Positions 6,719-14,374 of a DNA stretch of 14,513 nt are shown here, piece after piece. Source of the stretch: Spirochaetaceae bacterium (GTDB taxonomy: Bacteria > Spirochaetota > Spirochaetia > Treponematales > Breznakiellaceae); NCBI GenBank assembly GCA_031265025.1, contig JAISDF010000006.1:1-14513 (forward strand), given 5' to 3'. The position numbers and the translations under genes are program-made. Below the pieces are notes generated by a model. The model was not told where the DNA came from. It worked only from the letters and a program-made list of their open reading frames with translations, and made no database searches. Positions within the stretch are counted from its first letter, which is position 1; each line of letters begins with the position of its first letter.

Positions 6719-8490
6719 AAAAGATGACAAGGATTTTATTTGGCGGGACCGCGTTTTTTATGGCTTTTTTCTTTGTGTCATGCTCCCGGTCTCCGGCGCG
6801 GCCATCCCCGGCGGTAACTGGCAACGAAAAAACAACGCCTGAATACGGCGGTGTTTTTACGATAGCGTATCCGGCAGAGCAGCGCGGCTTTGATTCCGCG
6901 ACATTAAACTGGGCGTCGGTTGAACATCTCAAGCAGACCTCCAACACCTTGATTCAGGGGGACTGGGCAAAGGGTCCTTCGGGCGAACACCTCGCGGACT
7001 TCGACATCAGTACGCCTCCCCTGGCGGTGAGTATCGGCGGTCCCATTGAAAGCTGGGATTTTGTTGGTAATGATACGATCATTCTGCATGTACGGCGCGG
7101 CGTTCATTTCGGGCTGAATCCTGATCTTGAAGCAAGCCGGCTTGTAAACGGCAGGGAAATGAGCGCGGAGGATATCGCCTTTACCCTTAGACGCCAGTTT
7201 AATATGGAACCGAGTGTGTCGTTACCGAATGCCTATGCCCTCTCGCGGCTTACCCCCGATGAATTCCCAAGCTCGGTTAAAACCCTTGACGAGTGGACAG
7301 TGGAAGTAAAGGGAAAACCCGAATTTATAGGTTCCCTGTTTTACTGGATCACCGAGATGGTGCCGGTTTACGCCCCTGAAGTGGTGCAAAAATACGGCGA
7401 CCTGAAAAACATCTGGAACGATGTCGGCACCGGCCCCTTTGTGCTGGCGGATTATGTATTGAACAGTTCCATGACCTTCACCAGGAATCAAAATTACTGG
7501 GAGAGAGATCCCTACGGAGAAGGGAAGGGAAACCAACTGCCCTACCTTGACCGCGTACGGTATCTTATTATTCCCGATCTCTCAACCCAGCTTTCAGCGT
7601 TTCGTACCGGTAAGATTGATTATATAAGAAATGTTTCTTTGGATGATTACAAACAGCTTATCGGGGAAAATCCGGGACTCAAATCGGCGCGTATTGTCGG
7701 ATATCCCGCGGGAATCGCCCTGCGTTCCGACAGGCCGGACCAGCCATGGCATGACCTCAGGGTGCGTCAGGCGCTGCAGATGGCCATAGACCGGGATGCC
7801 GTCATCAATGATTTCTTTGAAGGCGAGGCGGAACTGCTTGCGTTCCCCATCGCGCCGAGGACTCTTTTCAAGAGCCTTGGCGCGTACCGGGAACTGGAAA
7901 GCCTTCCGCCCCATGTACAGGAACTTTTCCAATACAATCCCGAAAGGGCAAAACAACTGCTTGCCGAGGCGGGGTATCCTGACGGATTTACCGTTGAAGT
8001 TATCCTCAGCGCGCCGCAGATTGATCTTGCGAGCATATTGCAGTATCAGCTTGAAAAAATCGGCGTCAGGCTCGATCTTCAGGTGAGGGAAAACACGGTC
8101 TACACTTCCATCAGCACCGGCAGGGCCCACGCCCAGGGGATCTTCTTTTCAACCTTCGGTAATACGCCCCACGCGTTCCACGATTTTCGTCCCACCGATC
8201 CGGGCAATCTGGCGATGATCGACGATCCCCAGGTCAACGAAATGATCGCCCGTTTTGCCGAAGGCTTTATGATTGATGATGAGAAGGCGTGGGCAATCAT
8301 GGGCGAATACACTCCCCATATTCTGGAACAATCATGGATTCTGTTTCTCCCCGCGCCGTATACCTACACGCTCTGGTGGCCCTGGGTAAAAAACTTTTCA
8401 GGCGAATACAGCCTGGGCGCGGGACACTTCAACAATTTTCCCCGGTATATCTGGATCGATCAGGATCTGAAAAAAGCAATGGGTTATTAA
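6715..8490 (+). CDS. ABC transporter substrate-binding lipoprotein, family 5 (peptide type)
   Basis: This is a 591-residue extracytoplasmic binding protein of the DppA/OppA/nickel-binding class (SBP family 5). A lipoprotein signal runs to FVSC with C23 as the probable lipidated residue, followed by a Ser/Pro/Thr-rich linker. The mature protein starts with a GGVFTIAYPAE strand and shows family features: LHVRRGVHF, GREMSAEDIAFTLRRQF, WNDVGTGPFVLADY (the GTGPF motif), QLSAFRTGKIDYIR, LRVRQALQMAIDRDAV, and AKQLLAEAGYPDGF. Its start overlaps the M20 stop as ATGA, with AGGAG 7 nt upstream, so translation is probably coupled. It should hand its ligand to the permeases encoded after the next gene. 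The ligand could be a peptide or another small polar compound; this family is broad. Confidence 0.92.
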   Translation: MKKMTRILFGGTAFFMAFFFVSCSRSPARPSPAVTGNEKTTPEYGGVFTIAYPAEQRGFDSATLNWASVEHLKQTSNTLIQGDWAKGPSGEHLADFDISTPPLAVSIGGPIESWDFVGNDTIILHVRRGVHFGLNPDLEASRLVNGREMSAEDIAFTLRRQFNMEPSVSLPNAYALSRLTPDEFPSSVKTLDEWTVEVKGKPEFIGSLFYWITEMVPVYAPEVVQKYGDLKNIWNDVGTGPFVLADYVLNSSMTFTRNQNYWERDPYGEGKGNQLPYLDRVRYLIIPDLSTQLSAFRTGKIDYIRNVSLDDYKQLIGENPGLKSARIVGYPAGIALRSDRPDQPWHDLRVRQALQMAIDRDAVINDFFEGEAELLAFPIAPRTLFKSLGAYRELESLPPHVQELFQYNPERAKQLLAEAGYPDGFTVEVILSAPQIDLASILQYQLEKIGVRLDLQVRENTVYTSISTGRAHAQGIFFSTFGNTPHAFHDFRPTDPGNLAMIDDPQVNEMIARFAEGFMIDDEKAWAIMGEYTPHILEQSWILFLPAPYTYTLWWPWVKNFSGEYSLGAGHFNNFPRYIWIDQDLKKAMGY

Positions 8491-8504
8491 CAGGAGGCAC
8501 TATC

Positions 8505-9368
8505 ATGGCGGAAGAAAGCACATACAACATCGGCGGTATCCAATACACAAAAGACGATATCAGAAAACTGGACGAGGTTTCCCTCAGAGGCGCCCTGCAC
8601 GAGAGGACGCATCACGGCATTGAGGTTCCTATGTATCCGCTGGTACTGAACTGGAAAAACGAGGCGGTGCCGACCTTAGGAATTACCGCACAGGTCTTGT
8701 ACGATGTCTGGAAGGAAAAAGGGTATCCTGATGATGAAGATATCCTGTGGGTAAAGCGCCATCTGGATTATGCCGCGCGGATCCGCGAAGGCGTCAGGCC
8801 CGAAATCCCCGAGCTTGATGAATTTCCCGTTCCGTTTACGGAAGAAGAACTCAAGGTGGTACATAAGCTGATTTGGGGCAGGCGTACCAGCCGGGGCGGC
8901 TGGGCCAAAAAGGAAGTGGGCGATGATTTAATCGAAAAAATCCTCGAAGCGGGCCGCGCGGCTCCTGTGGGCTGCAATCTTGACGAGGTACGTTTTGTCA
9001 TACTCAAAACCGAAGAAGAAAAGAAACTTATCCGCAGCGATGTTCCCGTGGACAACGGCGTCATCATCGTTATCTGCTACGATACGCGGCCGTCGCACAT
9101 CGTCCGGCAGGATCTTCCCGACCGGGTGCCTCATAACCGGGGCTTTGACTGCGCGGCGGCCGGGGATCATATGGGGCTTATGGCCCAGGCACTGGGGCTT
9201 ACCAGCGTGTGGCTCTCCGATTCTCCGGGGAACGGTAAAAAATTCAAAGAAGCCTGGGGGCTGCCCGATGAGCTTGAAGTGGCGATGCATCTTGGCGTGG
9301 GCTGGCCCGCGGCCGGTTCAATCAAATCGGCCAGAGTTCCCCTGGACTACATGATAGTCCGCAAATGA
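8505..9368 (+). CDS. Nitroreductase-fold flavoprotein with N-terminal extension
   Basis: The 287-residue protein has a C-terminal nitroreductase (FMN-dependent, usually dimeric) domain from about residue 120. R126-R127-TSR fits the RRSxR phosphate-binding start, AGRAAPVGCNLDEVRFV (149-165) fits the family's APSxxNxQPWRFV segment, and LMAQALGLTSVWLS near 227-240 fits the usual GLGSxW region. The first 120 residues, with an HERTHHGIEVPMYP segment and a charged middle part, match no domain I know and are unusual for the family, whose members are normally 170-230 residues in all. I see no iron-sulphur motif. The ATG at 8505 is preferred because AGGAGG lies about 7 nt before it; the frame is open further upstream, but only inside the preceding gene. 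It probably adds a second, NAD(P)H-linked redox step to the pathway. Confidence 0.83.
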   Translation: MAEESTYNIGGIQYTKDDIRKLDEVSLRGALHERTHHGIEVPMYPLVLNWKNEAVPTLGITAQVLYDVWKEKGYPDDEDILWVKRHLDYAARIREGVRPEIPELDEFPVPFTEEELKVVHKLIWGRRTSRGGWAKKEVGDDLIEKILEAGRAAPVGCNLDEVRFVILKTEEEKKLIRSDVPVDNGVIIVICYDTRPSHIVRQDLPDRVPHNRGFDCAAAGDHMGLMAQALGLTSVWLSDSPGNGKKFKEAWGLPDELEVAMHLGVGWPAAGSIKSARVPLDYMIVRK

Positions 9369-9375
9369 GTACATC

Positions 9376-10341
9376 ATGGGAAGCTACTTAGCGCGCAGAT
9401 TTCTTCTGCTTGTTCCGACCGTTTTTTTCATCACGGTGCTTGTGTTTCTGCTGGTCCGGTTCATTCCCGGCGATGTCGTGGACCTGATGGTAGCGGAAAT
9501 GGGAAGCGAGGGATCGACCGTAAACCTTGAGTATACGGTCGATCAGTTAAATCACCAGCTTGGTTTGAACATCCCTGCCCACATTCAGTATGTAACGTGG
9601 ATAAAAAATGTTTTCCGGGGGGATTTCGGCAATTCGCTGTGGACAGGAAAAAGCATAACCCAGGAGCTTCTCGCAACGCTCCCCATCTCGCTGGAACTTG
9701 GAGGTATCGCGGTTATTCTGGGTCTTGTGTTTTCCCTGCCCATCGCCTTGTTTTCCGCGATGCGGCAGGAGACCCTTGGAGATTACGCGGGGCGTACCAT
9801 ATCAATACTCGCTATTTCCCTTCCGGCCCTTTGGATAGGAACTATGGCGGTGGTATACCCGTCAATCTGGTGGCACTGGACGCCGGCCATTGAATATATT
9901 CCCCTTCATAAAGATGTATGGGGAAACCTGGTTCAGTTTGTCCTGCCGGCGGCTATTTTGGGAATGGGACTTGCCGGGTCCACCATGCGGATGACCCGGA
10001 CCATGCTGCTGGAAGTTTTAAGACAGGACTATATCAGGACGGCCTGGTCAAAAGGCTTAAAAGAAATGATCATCGTAAAACGCCATGCCCTTAAAAACGC
10101 GTTTGTCCCCATTCTGACAATCATCGGAAACCAGCTTCCGGTACTGATAGGCGGTTCGGTAATACTGGAACAGATATTTGGGCTGCCGGGCATGGGGCGT
10201 TACCTTATTACCGCCCTCAACACCAGGGACTATCCCATCATATCGGCGATAAATCTTGTAATGGCGGGATTTGTGCTTGTCATCAATATCATCATAGACA
10301 TTCTGTATGTCTATCTTGATCCGCGCATAAAATACGATTAA
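9376..10341 (+). CDS. ABC transporter permease, DppB/OppB type
   Basis: This is a 321-residue inner-membrane permease. A first membrane helix (about residues 9-30) ends in the family signature RFIPGD. A periplasmic loop follows, then further helices beginning ISLELGGIAVILGLVFSLP. The EAA-type loop that contacts the ATPases reads RTAWSKG (221-227), followed by HALKNAFVPILT. The last helix precedes the terminal YLDPRIKYD, characteristic of DppB/OppB. The length is normal. There is no clear Shine-Dalgarno site before the ATG, which lies 7 nt after the nitroreductase stop, so translation may depend on coupling. It forms the channel with the next permease. Confidence 0.93.
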   Translation: MGSYLARRFLLLVPTVFFITVLVFLLVRFIPGDVVDLMVAEMGSEGSTVNLEYTVDQLNHQLGLNIPAHIQYVTWIKNVFRGDFGNSLWTGKSITQELLATLPISLELGGIAVILGLVFSLPIALFSAMRQETLGDYAGRTISILAISLPALWIGTMAVVYPSIWWHWTPAIEYIPLHKDVWGNLVQFVLPAAILGMGLAGSTMRMTRTMLLEVLRQDYIRTAWSKGLKEMIIVKRHALKNAFVPILTIIGNQLPVLIGGSVILEQIFGLPGMGRYLITALNTRDYPIISAINLVMAGFVLVINIIIDILYVYLDPRIKYD

Positions 10342-10360
10342 GGATGAATGAAACAAAACC

Positions 10361-11311
10361 ATGAACATTAATGCCAACGATATTGTAACGCGCCTTGTAA
10401 AGGAAAAGCCTTTGGGGACAGTCGGCGCGGTAATCCTGCTTGTTTTGCTTCTGACCGGAATATTCGCCGATGTCATCGCGCCCTACGGCTATAACGATGT
10501 CAACTTCGCGGTCCGCCTTAAAGCTCCGGGCTCCGAACATATTATGGGAACCGATAACCTCGGCCGGGATATTTTCAGCCGCATTGTGTACGGCGTCCGT
10601 TTTTCCATGATTGTCGGTTTCGGCGTGTCTCTTTTGGGAACGGTGATATCCGTTCTGCTTGGTTCAATTTCAGGCTATTTCGGCGGTTTTATCGATACCC
10701 TGATCCAGCGCTTTGTCGACGCGATGATGTGTCTGCCTTCCCTTGTCGTCCTGCTGACAGTAATCGCGATAACAGGCCCCGGCCTTGTCCCCCTGACGCT
10801 GGTACTGGGCATACAGTCAGGTCTGGGCGGACAGGTACGGGTGATACGCAGCGCGGTAATCACCGTTAAGCGAAACCTCTACATGGAGGCGGCGGAAACC
10901 ATCGGCGTAAAACCGCTGCGGAAAATATGGCGGCATGTTCTGCCGAATATTATGGCTCCTGTTATTGTGATGTTTACCGTGTCCATGGGAACCGCCATTA
11001 TAGCTGAGGCGACTTTAAGTTTTCTGGGCCTCGGCGTTCCGCCGCCCGAGCCGTCCTGGGGAAGCATGCTGAGCCTTTCAGGACGCAGTTACATGCTGGT
11101 CGCGCCATGGATGGCTTTCTGGCCGGGACTGTGTTTGTGCGTCGCGGCGTATGGGATGAACATTCTGGGTGACGCCCTGCGGGATCTTCTGGACCCGCGC
11201 CTTCGCGGCGGCCTTGGTTCATTTGAACAGAGAAAATCGGCGGTAAAAAAATTACTGTCACTTATACCGGTAAAAAGAGATGTACAATGGTCGACAAAAG
11301 CAAAAAGGTAA
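10361..11311 (+). CDS. ABC transporter permease, DppC/OppC type
   Basis: This is the second membrane subunit, 316 residues. It has the expected short cytoplasmic N-terminus, a first helix near 20-38 (VGAVILLVLLLTGIFADV), and the DppC/OppC hallmark HIMGTDNLGRDIFSRIVYG in the first periplasmic region. The EAA loop EAAETIG (176-182) leads to RHVLPNIMAPV; the GVPPPEPSWGSML segment and LLDPRLRG end are also typical. AAGGA lies about 16 nt before the ATG, unusually far. A tiny upstream frame (MNETKP, from 10344) has its TGA overlapping this start as ATGA. The 3' end overlaps the next gene by 25 nt. It pairs with the preceding permease. Confidence 0.93.
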   Translation: MNINANDIVTRLVKEKPLGTVGAVILLVLLLTGIFADVIAPYGYNDVNFAVRLKAPGSEHIMGTDNLGRDIFSRIVYGVRFSMIVGFGVSLLGTVISVLLGSISGYFGGFIDTLIQRFVDAMMCLPSLVVLLTVIAITGPGLVPLTLVLGIQSGLGGQVRVIRSAVITVKRNLYMEAAETIGVKPLRKIWRHVLPNIMAPVIVMFTVSMGTAIIAEATLSFLGLGVPPPEPSWGSMLSLSGRSYMLVAPWMAFWPGLCLCVAAYGMNILGDALRDLLDPRLRGGLGSFEQRKSAVKKLLSLIPVKRDVQWSTKAKR

Positions 11312-12288
11312 TAGATATCAAGAACCTTAAAACTCATTTTTTTACCCGCGAAGGCGAGGTAAAAGCGGTTGACGGTTTAAGCTACCATGTGTACAAGGGC
11401 GAAAACGTCGGCCTTGTCGGTGAAAGCGGCTGCGGGAAAAGCGTCAGCGCCATGTCTATTCTGCGCCTTATACCCAATCCGCCCGGACGTATTGCCGGAG
11501 GAGAAATTCTTTTTCAGGAAAAGGATCTTCTGAAAGCAAGCGACAAGGAAATGCGTAACATCCGGGGCAACAGAATTTCCATGATTTTTCAGGAACCGTC
11601 GACTTCCCTCAACCCTGTACTCACGGTAAAAGAGCAGATTAACGAAAGCCTTACGCTGCACCGGGGACTGGACGAAAATGCCGCCTCCGAAGAATCGATA
11701 CGGCTTTTGAAACTTGTCGGCATTTCCGACGCGGAACGCCGGGTAAACGATTACCCCTTCCAGTTTTCAGGCGGAATGCAGCAGCGTATAATGATAGCCA
11801 TGGCCTTGAGCTGCAACCCGGAACTTCTTATCGCCGATGAACCGACGACCGCTCTTGATGTTACCGTGCAGGCCCAACTGATGGATATTATCGACGATAT
11901 ACGGCAAAAATTCGGGACATCGGTTATCATGATAACCCATAACCTCGGCCTTGTCGCCCGTTATGTCGACCGGGTAAACGTTATGTACGCCGGACGCATT
12001 GTGGAAAGCGCGTCTACCGATGAACTTTTTGAAAACGCGCAGCACCCCTACACCGAGGGGCTTCTCGCGTCGGTACCGCGCCTTGATGTTGACAAGCACC
12101 AAAAGATCAAAGCCATCAGGGGGCAGCCGCCTGACCTTGCGCACATGCCTTTAGGATGCGGTTTCGCGCCGCGCTGCGAGTGCGCCAGGGATATTTGTTT
12201 TAGGGAAAAGCCGCTTCTTGAAAAAAGCGGCGAAGATCATTTCAGGGCCTGCTTCCGCAAGCCGGATGAAATTCACGGCGCACATTAA
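11287..12288 (+). CDS. ABC transporter ATP-binding protein, DppD/OppD type
   Basis: This 333-residue cytoplasmic ATPase powers import. Its motifs are complete: Walker A GESGCGKS (45-52), a Q-loop in MIFQEP, signature FSGGMQQR (160-167), Walker B LLIADEP (180-186), and switch H218 in MITHN. The C-terminal oligopeptide/dipeptide transporter domain is present, with the cysteine set GCGFAPRCECARDIC and a later RAC. The SGGMQQR form of the signature and CGFAPRC place it on the DppD/OppD side of the pair. AGAG lies 7 nt before the ATG. The 25-nt overlap with the permease gene indicates coupled synthesis. Confidence 0.94.
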   Translation: MVDKSKKVIDIKNLKTHFFTREGEVKAVDGLSYHVYKGENVGLVGESGCGKSVSAMSILRLIPNPPGRIAGGEILFQEKDLLKASDKEMRNIRGNRISMIFQEPSTSLNPVLTVKEQINESLTLHRGLDENAASEESIRLLKLVGISDAERRVNDYPFQFSGGMQQRIMIAMALSCNPELLIADEPTTALDVTVQAQLMDIIDDIRQKFGTSVIMITHNLGLVARYVDRVNVMYAGRIVESASTDELFENAQHPYTEGLLASVPRLDVDKHQKIKAIRGQPPDLAHMPLGCGFAPRCECARDICFREKPLLEKSGEDHFRACFRKPDEIHGAH

Positions 12289-12302
12289 AGTAAGGATAAA
12301 CC

Positions 12303-13307
12303 ATGGAAGAAGTTCCTTTGCTGGATGTTGAAAACATACGCATGTATTTTCCGGTTACAAAAGGCGTTTTTAAGCGAAAGACGGCTGAGCTCCGCGCCGT
12401 TGACGGAGTATCATTCCAAATAAAAAAAGGAAAAACCCTTGGGCTTGTGGGCGAATCGGGCTGCGGCAAGTCTACCACCGGCCGCTGTATTCTGCGGCTC
12501 TACCGGAACATGAAAGGCAAAGTCAGCTTTGACGGCATTGAGCTCACGGAATTGTCCGAAAGTGAACTGCGGAACAAGAGACGCGACATGCAGATAATAC
12601 TGCAGGATCCCATCGGTTCTCTCGATCCCAGGATGACTGCCGGCGAAATTATCGGCGAACCTCTCAAAACACACACAAAGGCCAGGGGAAGCGAATACCG
12701 GGACAAAGTGGCGGATCTTTTCCGCATGGTAGAACTAGACCCGGCTATGTACGACCGGTATCCTCATGAGTTTTCGGGTGGACAGCGGCAGCGCATCGGA
12801 ATCGCCAGGGCCCTTGCCCTGCGTCCGAAATTCGTAGTCTGCGACGAACCGGTTTCCGCCCTCGACGTTTCGATACAAGCCCAAATTATCGCCAAACTTG
12901 AAGAGCTCCGTGACGAACTGGCTCTGACCTATCTTTTTATCGCCCACGATCTTTCGGTGGTCCGCAACATCAGTGACAATGTGGCGGTAATGTACCTGGG
13001 AAAAATTGTCGAGATTACCCAGGCGGACAAGCTCTACGCAAATCCCATGCATCCCTATACAATTTCGCTGCTTTCCGCCGTACCCATTCCAAACCCCAAA
13101 ATCGACCGGGGGCGGAAACGCATTCTCCTTAAAGGCGATGTTCCAAGCCCGGTAAACCCGCCCCCTGGCTGCCGTTTTCATCCGCGATGCCCGAACTGCA
13201 CCTCGCTCTGCCGGGAAACGGAGCCTCCCCTGACGCGCATAGATCCCGCCGACGATCACTGGGTCGCTTGTCATAACAGTTATTCAAACCTTGCTACCCA
13301 GTTGTAA
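12303..13307 (+). CDS. ABC transporter ATP-binding protein, DppF/OppF type
   Basis: This is the second ATPase, 334 residues. It has Walker A GESGCGKS (50-57), a Q-loop in LQDPIGSLDPRM, signature FSGGQRQR (157-164), Walker B VVCDEP ending with D181-E182, and switch H215 in FIAHDLSVVR. The IGxLxPR sequence after the Q-loop and the SGGQRQR signature are typical of DppF/OppF. The C-terminal domain has GCRFHPRCPNCTSLC and a late VACH. AAGGA lies 6 nt before the ATG and 14 nt separate it from the preceding gene. With the binding lipoprotein and two permeases it completes a five-part importer. Confidence 0.94.
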   Translation: MEEVPLLDVENIRMYFPVTKGVFKRKTAELRAVDGVSFQIKKGKTLGLVGESGCGKSTTGRCILRLYRNMKGKVSFDGIELTELSESELRNKRRDMQIILQDPIGSLDPRMTAGEIIGEPLKTHTKARGSEYRDKVADLFRMVELDPAMYDRYPHEFSGGQRQRIGIARALALRPKFVVCDEPVSALDVSIQAQIIAKLEELRDELALTYLFIAHDLSVVRNISDNVAVMYLGKIVEITQADKLYANPMHPYTISLLSAVPIPNPKIDRGRKRILLKGDVPSPVNPPPGCRFHPRCPNCTSLCRETEPPLTRIDPADDHWVACHNSYSNLATQL

Positions 13308-13346
13308 TGGGAATACTATATTTTGAAGTAACACAGGAGGAGACAA

Positions 13347-13871
13347 ATGGAAGAAGAGAAAAAAGCGACGGTAGAAGAAGTGCGGCTGGCGTGCCGGCAA
13401 TTCGCCATGCTGTATTTTCATTTCTGCAAGGTCCTTGTGGAAAGCCTTGGCGAAGAAAACGCCCTGCCCCTGATTCAAAAGGCTGTTTTTGAGCTGAGCC
13501 TTGACAGGACCGACGGCGCGCGAAAAAGAGCGGCGGCAAGGGGCCTTGCATGCAGCCTGGAAAATTTCAAACAGGTGAACGACCTCCCTTTTATCGCCTG
13601 GAGTGAATGGAACCCCGAATGCGGCGAAGTCCGCTGCCCCTATGCCCATCAGTGGCTTGGCTATTACAAAGACTACCCCTGGTTCAAAAAGATAGCGCTT
13701 CTTTACTGTGACGTTATTGACACTACCAACATCGAAAACTTTTCACGAACAACATCGCACCGGATTACCAAAAATCTTTTGAACGGGGACCCTTCCTGTG
13801 AGCGCGAATACTTCCCCAGCGACGCTGTCAAAGACGGAAAATTGAGCTACGGCGAGCGCAAGCGGTTTTAG
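13347..13871 (+). CDS. ATC hydrolase-like protein (L-2-amino-thiazoline-4-carboxylate hydrolase family)
   Basis: The 174-residue soluble protein resembles the ATC hydrolase family. Characterised members open the thiazoline ring of L-2-amino-thiazoline-4-carboxylate to give N-carbamoyl-L-cysteine. The match rests on overall layout and on the C-terminal half: a YCDVIDTTN segment, then HRITKNLLNGDPSCEREYF with H138 and C151, in the place of the family's typical small-residue-G-D-x-x-C-x-F ending. Most family members are uncharacterised, so the exact reaction is not assured. A perfect AGGAGG lies 6 nt before the ATG. It is the last gene of the cluster, 39 nt after the second ATPase. A weak internal promoter is possible (TTGCTA at 13291, 17 nt, TACTAT at 13314). 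It may act with the M20 enzyme, since N-carbamoyl-cysteine would need an amidohydrolase. Confidence 0.68.
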   Translation: MEEEKKATVEEVRLACRQFAMLYFHFCKVLVESLGEENALPLIQKAVFELSLDRTDGARKRAAARGLACSLENFKQVNDLPFIAWSEWNPECGEVRCPYAHQWLGYYKDYPWFKKIALLYCDVIDTTNIENFSRTTSHRITKNLLNGDPSCEREYFPSDAVKDGKLSYGERKRF

Positions 13872-13876
13872 ACCGC
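13862..13876 (+). terminator. Small hairpin at the end of the cluster, weak terminator candidate
   Basis: GCGGT (13862-13866) pairs with ACCGC (13872-13876) across a 5-nt loop that contains the TAG stop of the ATC-hydrolase-like gene. The stem is short and the following bases are mixed A/T without a proper U-run, so termination here is uncertain. Confidence 0.22.
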
Positions 13877-13890
13877 CTCACTATTATAAA

Positions 13891-13931
13891 TTTTCTGTTT
13901 CTTCCGATAGTAAAAGAGAGGAAGCAGAAAA
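13891..13931 (+). promoter_or_regulatory. RNA hairpin sequestering the ribosome-binding site of the next gene
   Basis: Bases 13891-13904 (TTTTCTGTTTCTTC) can pair with 13918-13931 (GAGGAAGCAGAAAA) as a continuous 14-bp stem with two G-U pairs and a 13-nt loop (13905-13917). The 3' arm holds the whole GAGGAAG Shine-Dalgarno region and the A of the ATG. The folded mRNA would hide the ribosome-binding site, as in RNA thermometers or other translation-blocking leaders. This is read from complementarity only; no folding energy was computed. Confidence 0.5.
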
Positions 13932-14332
13932 TGATACGCGGAATCGGCAGTACAGGAACAGCGTTCCCCAGCGTCGGATACGCCATCAGCGTGGCGGCCG
14001 GGGGAAGAATGTCCCTGCCGGTGGCCCCTTCAAGCTATATCTACTCCCAGTTTGAGCATGTCTCCGGTATTCCGGCCCCCGAAGGAGTCCGGGGCATAAC
14101 CATAAGCAGGCTCAAAGTGCTCAACACCCTCATAGAACAGCTCCAGCAGATCAAGAAAAACCCCCTCCCCGTGCCGCAAAACCAGGGCGAAAACCCCGGC
14201 GACGAGCGCATAGACGCCCTTATCGAACAGTACGAGAACCAGATACGCCAGGCCCAGGCCGCCCACGCCGCCATGCCCTATAAACCGGCGCCCGAAGCTC
14301 CCGCCGGGGCGGTTTTCAGCGTAGCCGTTTGA
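13931..14332 (+). CDS. Small protein of unknown function
   Basis: I do not recognise this 133-residue protein. The N-terminal 30 residues are Gly/Ser/Ala-rich without a clear signal peptide. A middle segment, SYIYSQFEHVSGIPAPEG, looks like a conserved core. Next come a basic amphipathic helix (ISRLKVLNTLIEQLQQIKK), a Pro/Asn/Gln linker, and a second charged helix (ERIDALIEQYENQIRQAQ) that could form a coiled coil or helical hairpin. The tail is Ala/Pro-rich. There are no cysteines and no enzyme motif. GAGGAAG lies 6 nt before the ATG but inside a predicted hairpin. Ala is mostly GCC, like the left-flank genes rather than the cluster. It is separated from the cluster by 59 bp and probably belongs to the neighbouring chromosome background. 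Confidence 0.68.
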   Translation: MIRGIGSTGTAFPSVGYAISVAAGGRMSLPVAPSSYIYSQFEHVSGIPAPEGVRGITISRLKVLNTLIEQLQQIKKNPLPVPQNQGENPGDERIDALIEQYENQIRQAQAAHAAMPYKPAPEAPAGAVFSVAV

Positions 14333-14374
14333 ACCATAGTTCGCGATTCGAACCCGCTGTAATTCCTATACCCC

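Noticed and set aside
11287..11311. The 25-nt overlap of the DppC and DppD genes as a possible sequencing error
   Set aside because: Both ends look like normal family termini and the DppD start has its own RBS, so ordinary operon overlap is enough.
14339..14358. A tRNA T-arm-like sequence on the minus strand (GGGTTCGAATC)
   Set aside because: The bases after the TTCGAAT loop do not pair with those before it, and no acceptor stem, D-arm or anticodon arm can be built nearby. The 5-bp GTTCG/CGAAC dyad is probably chance.
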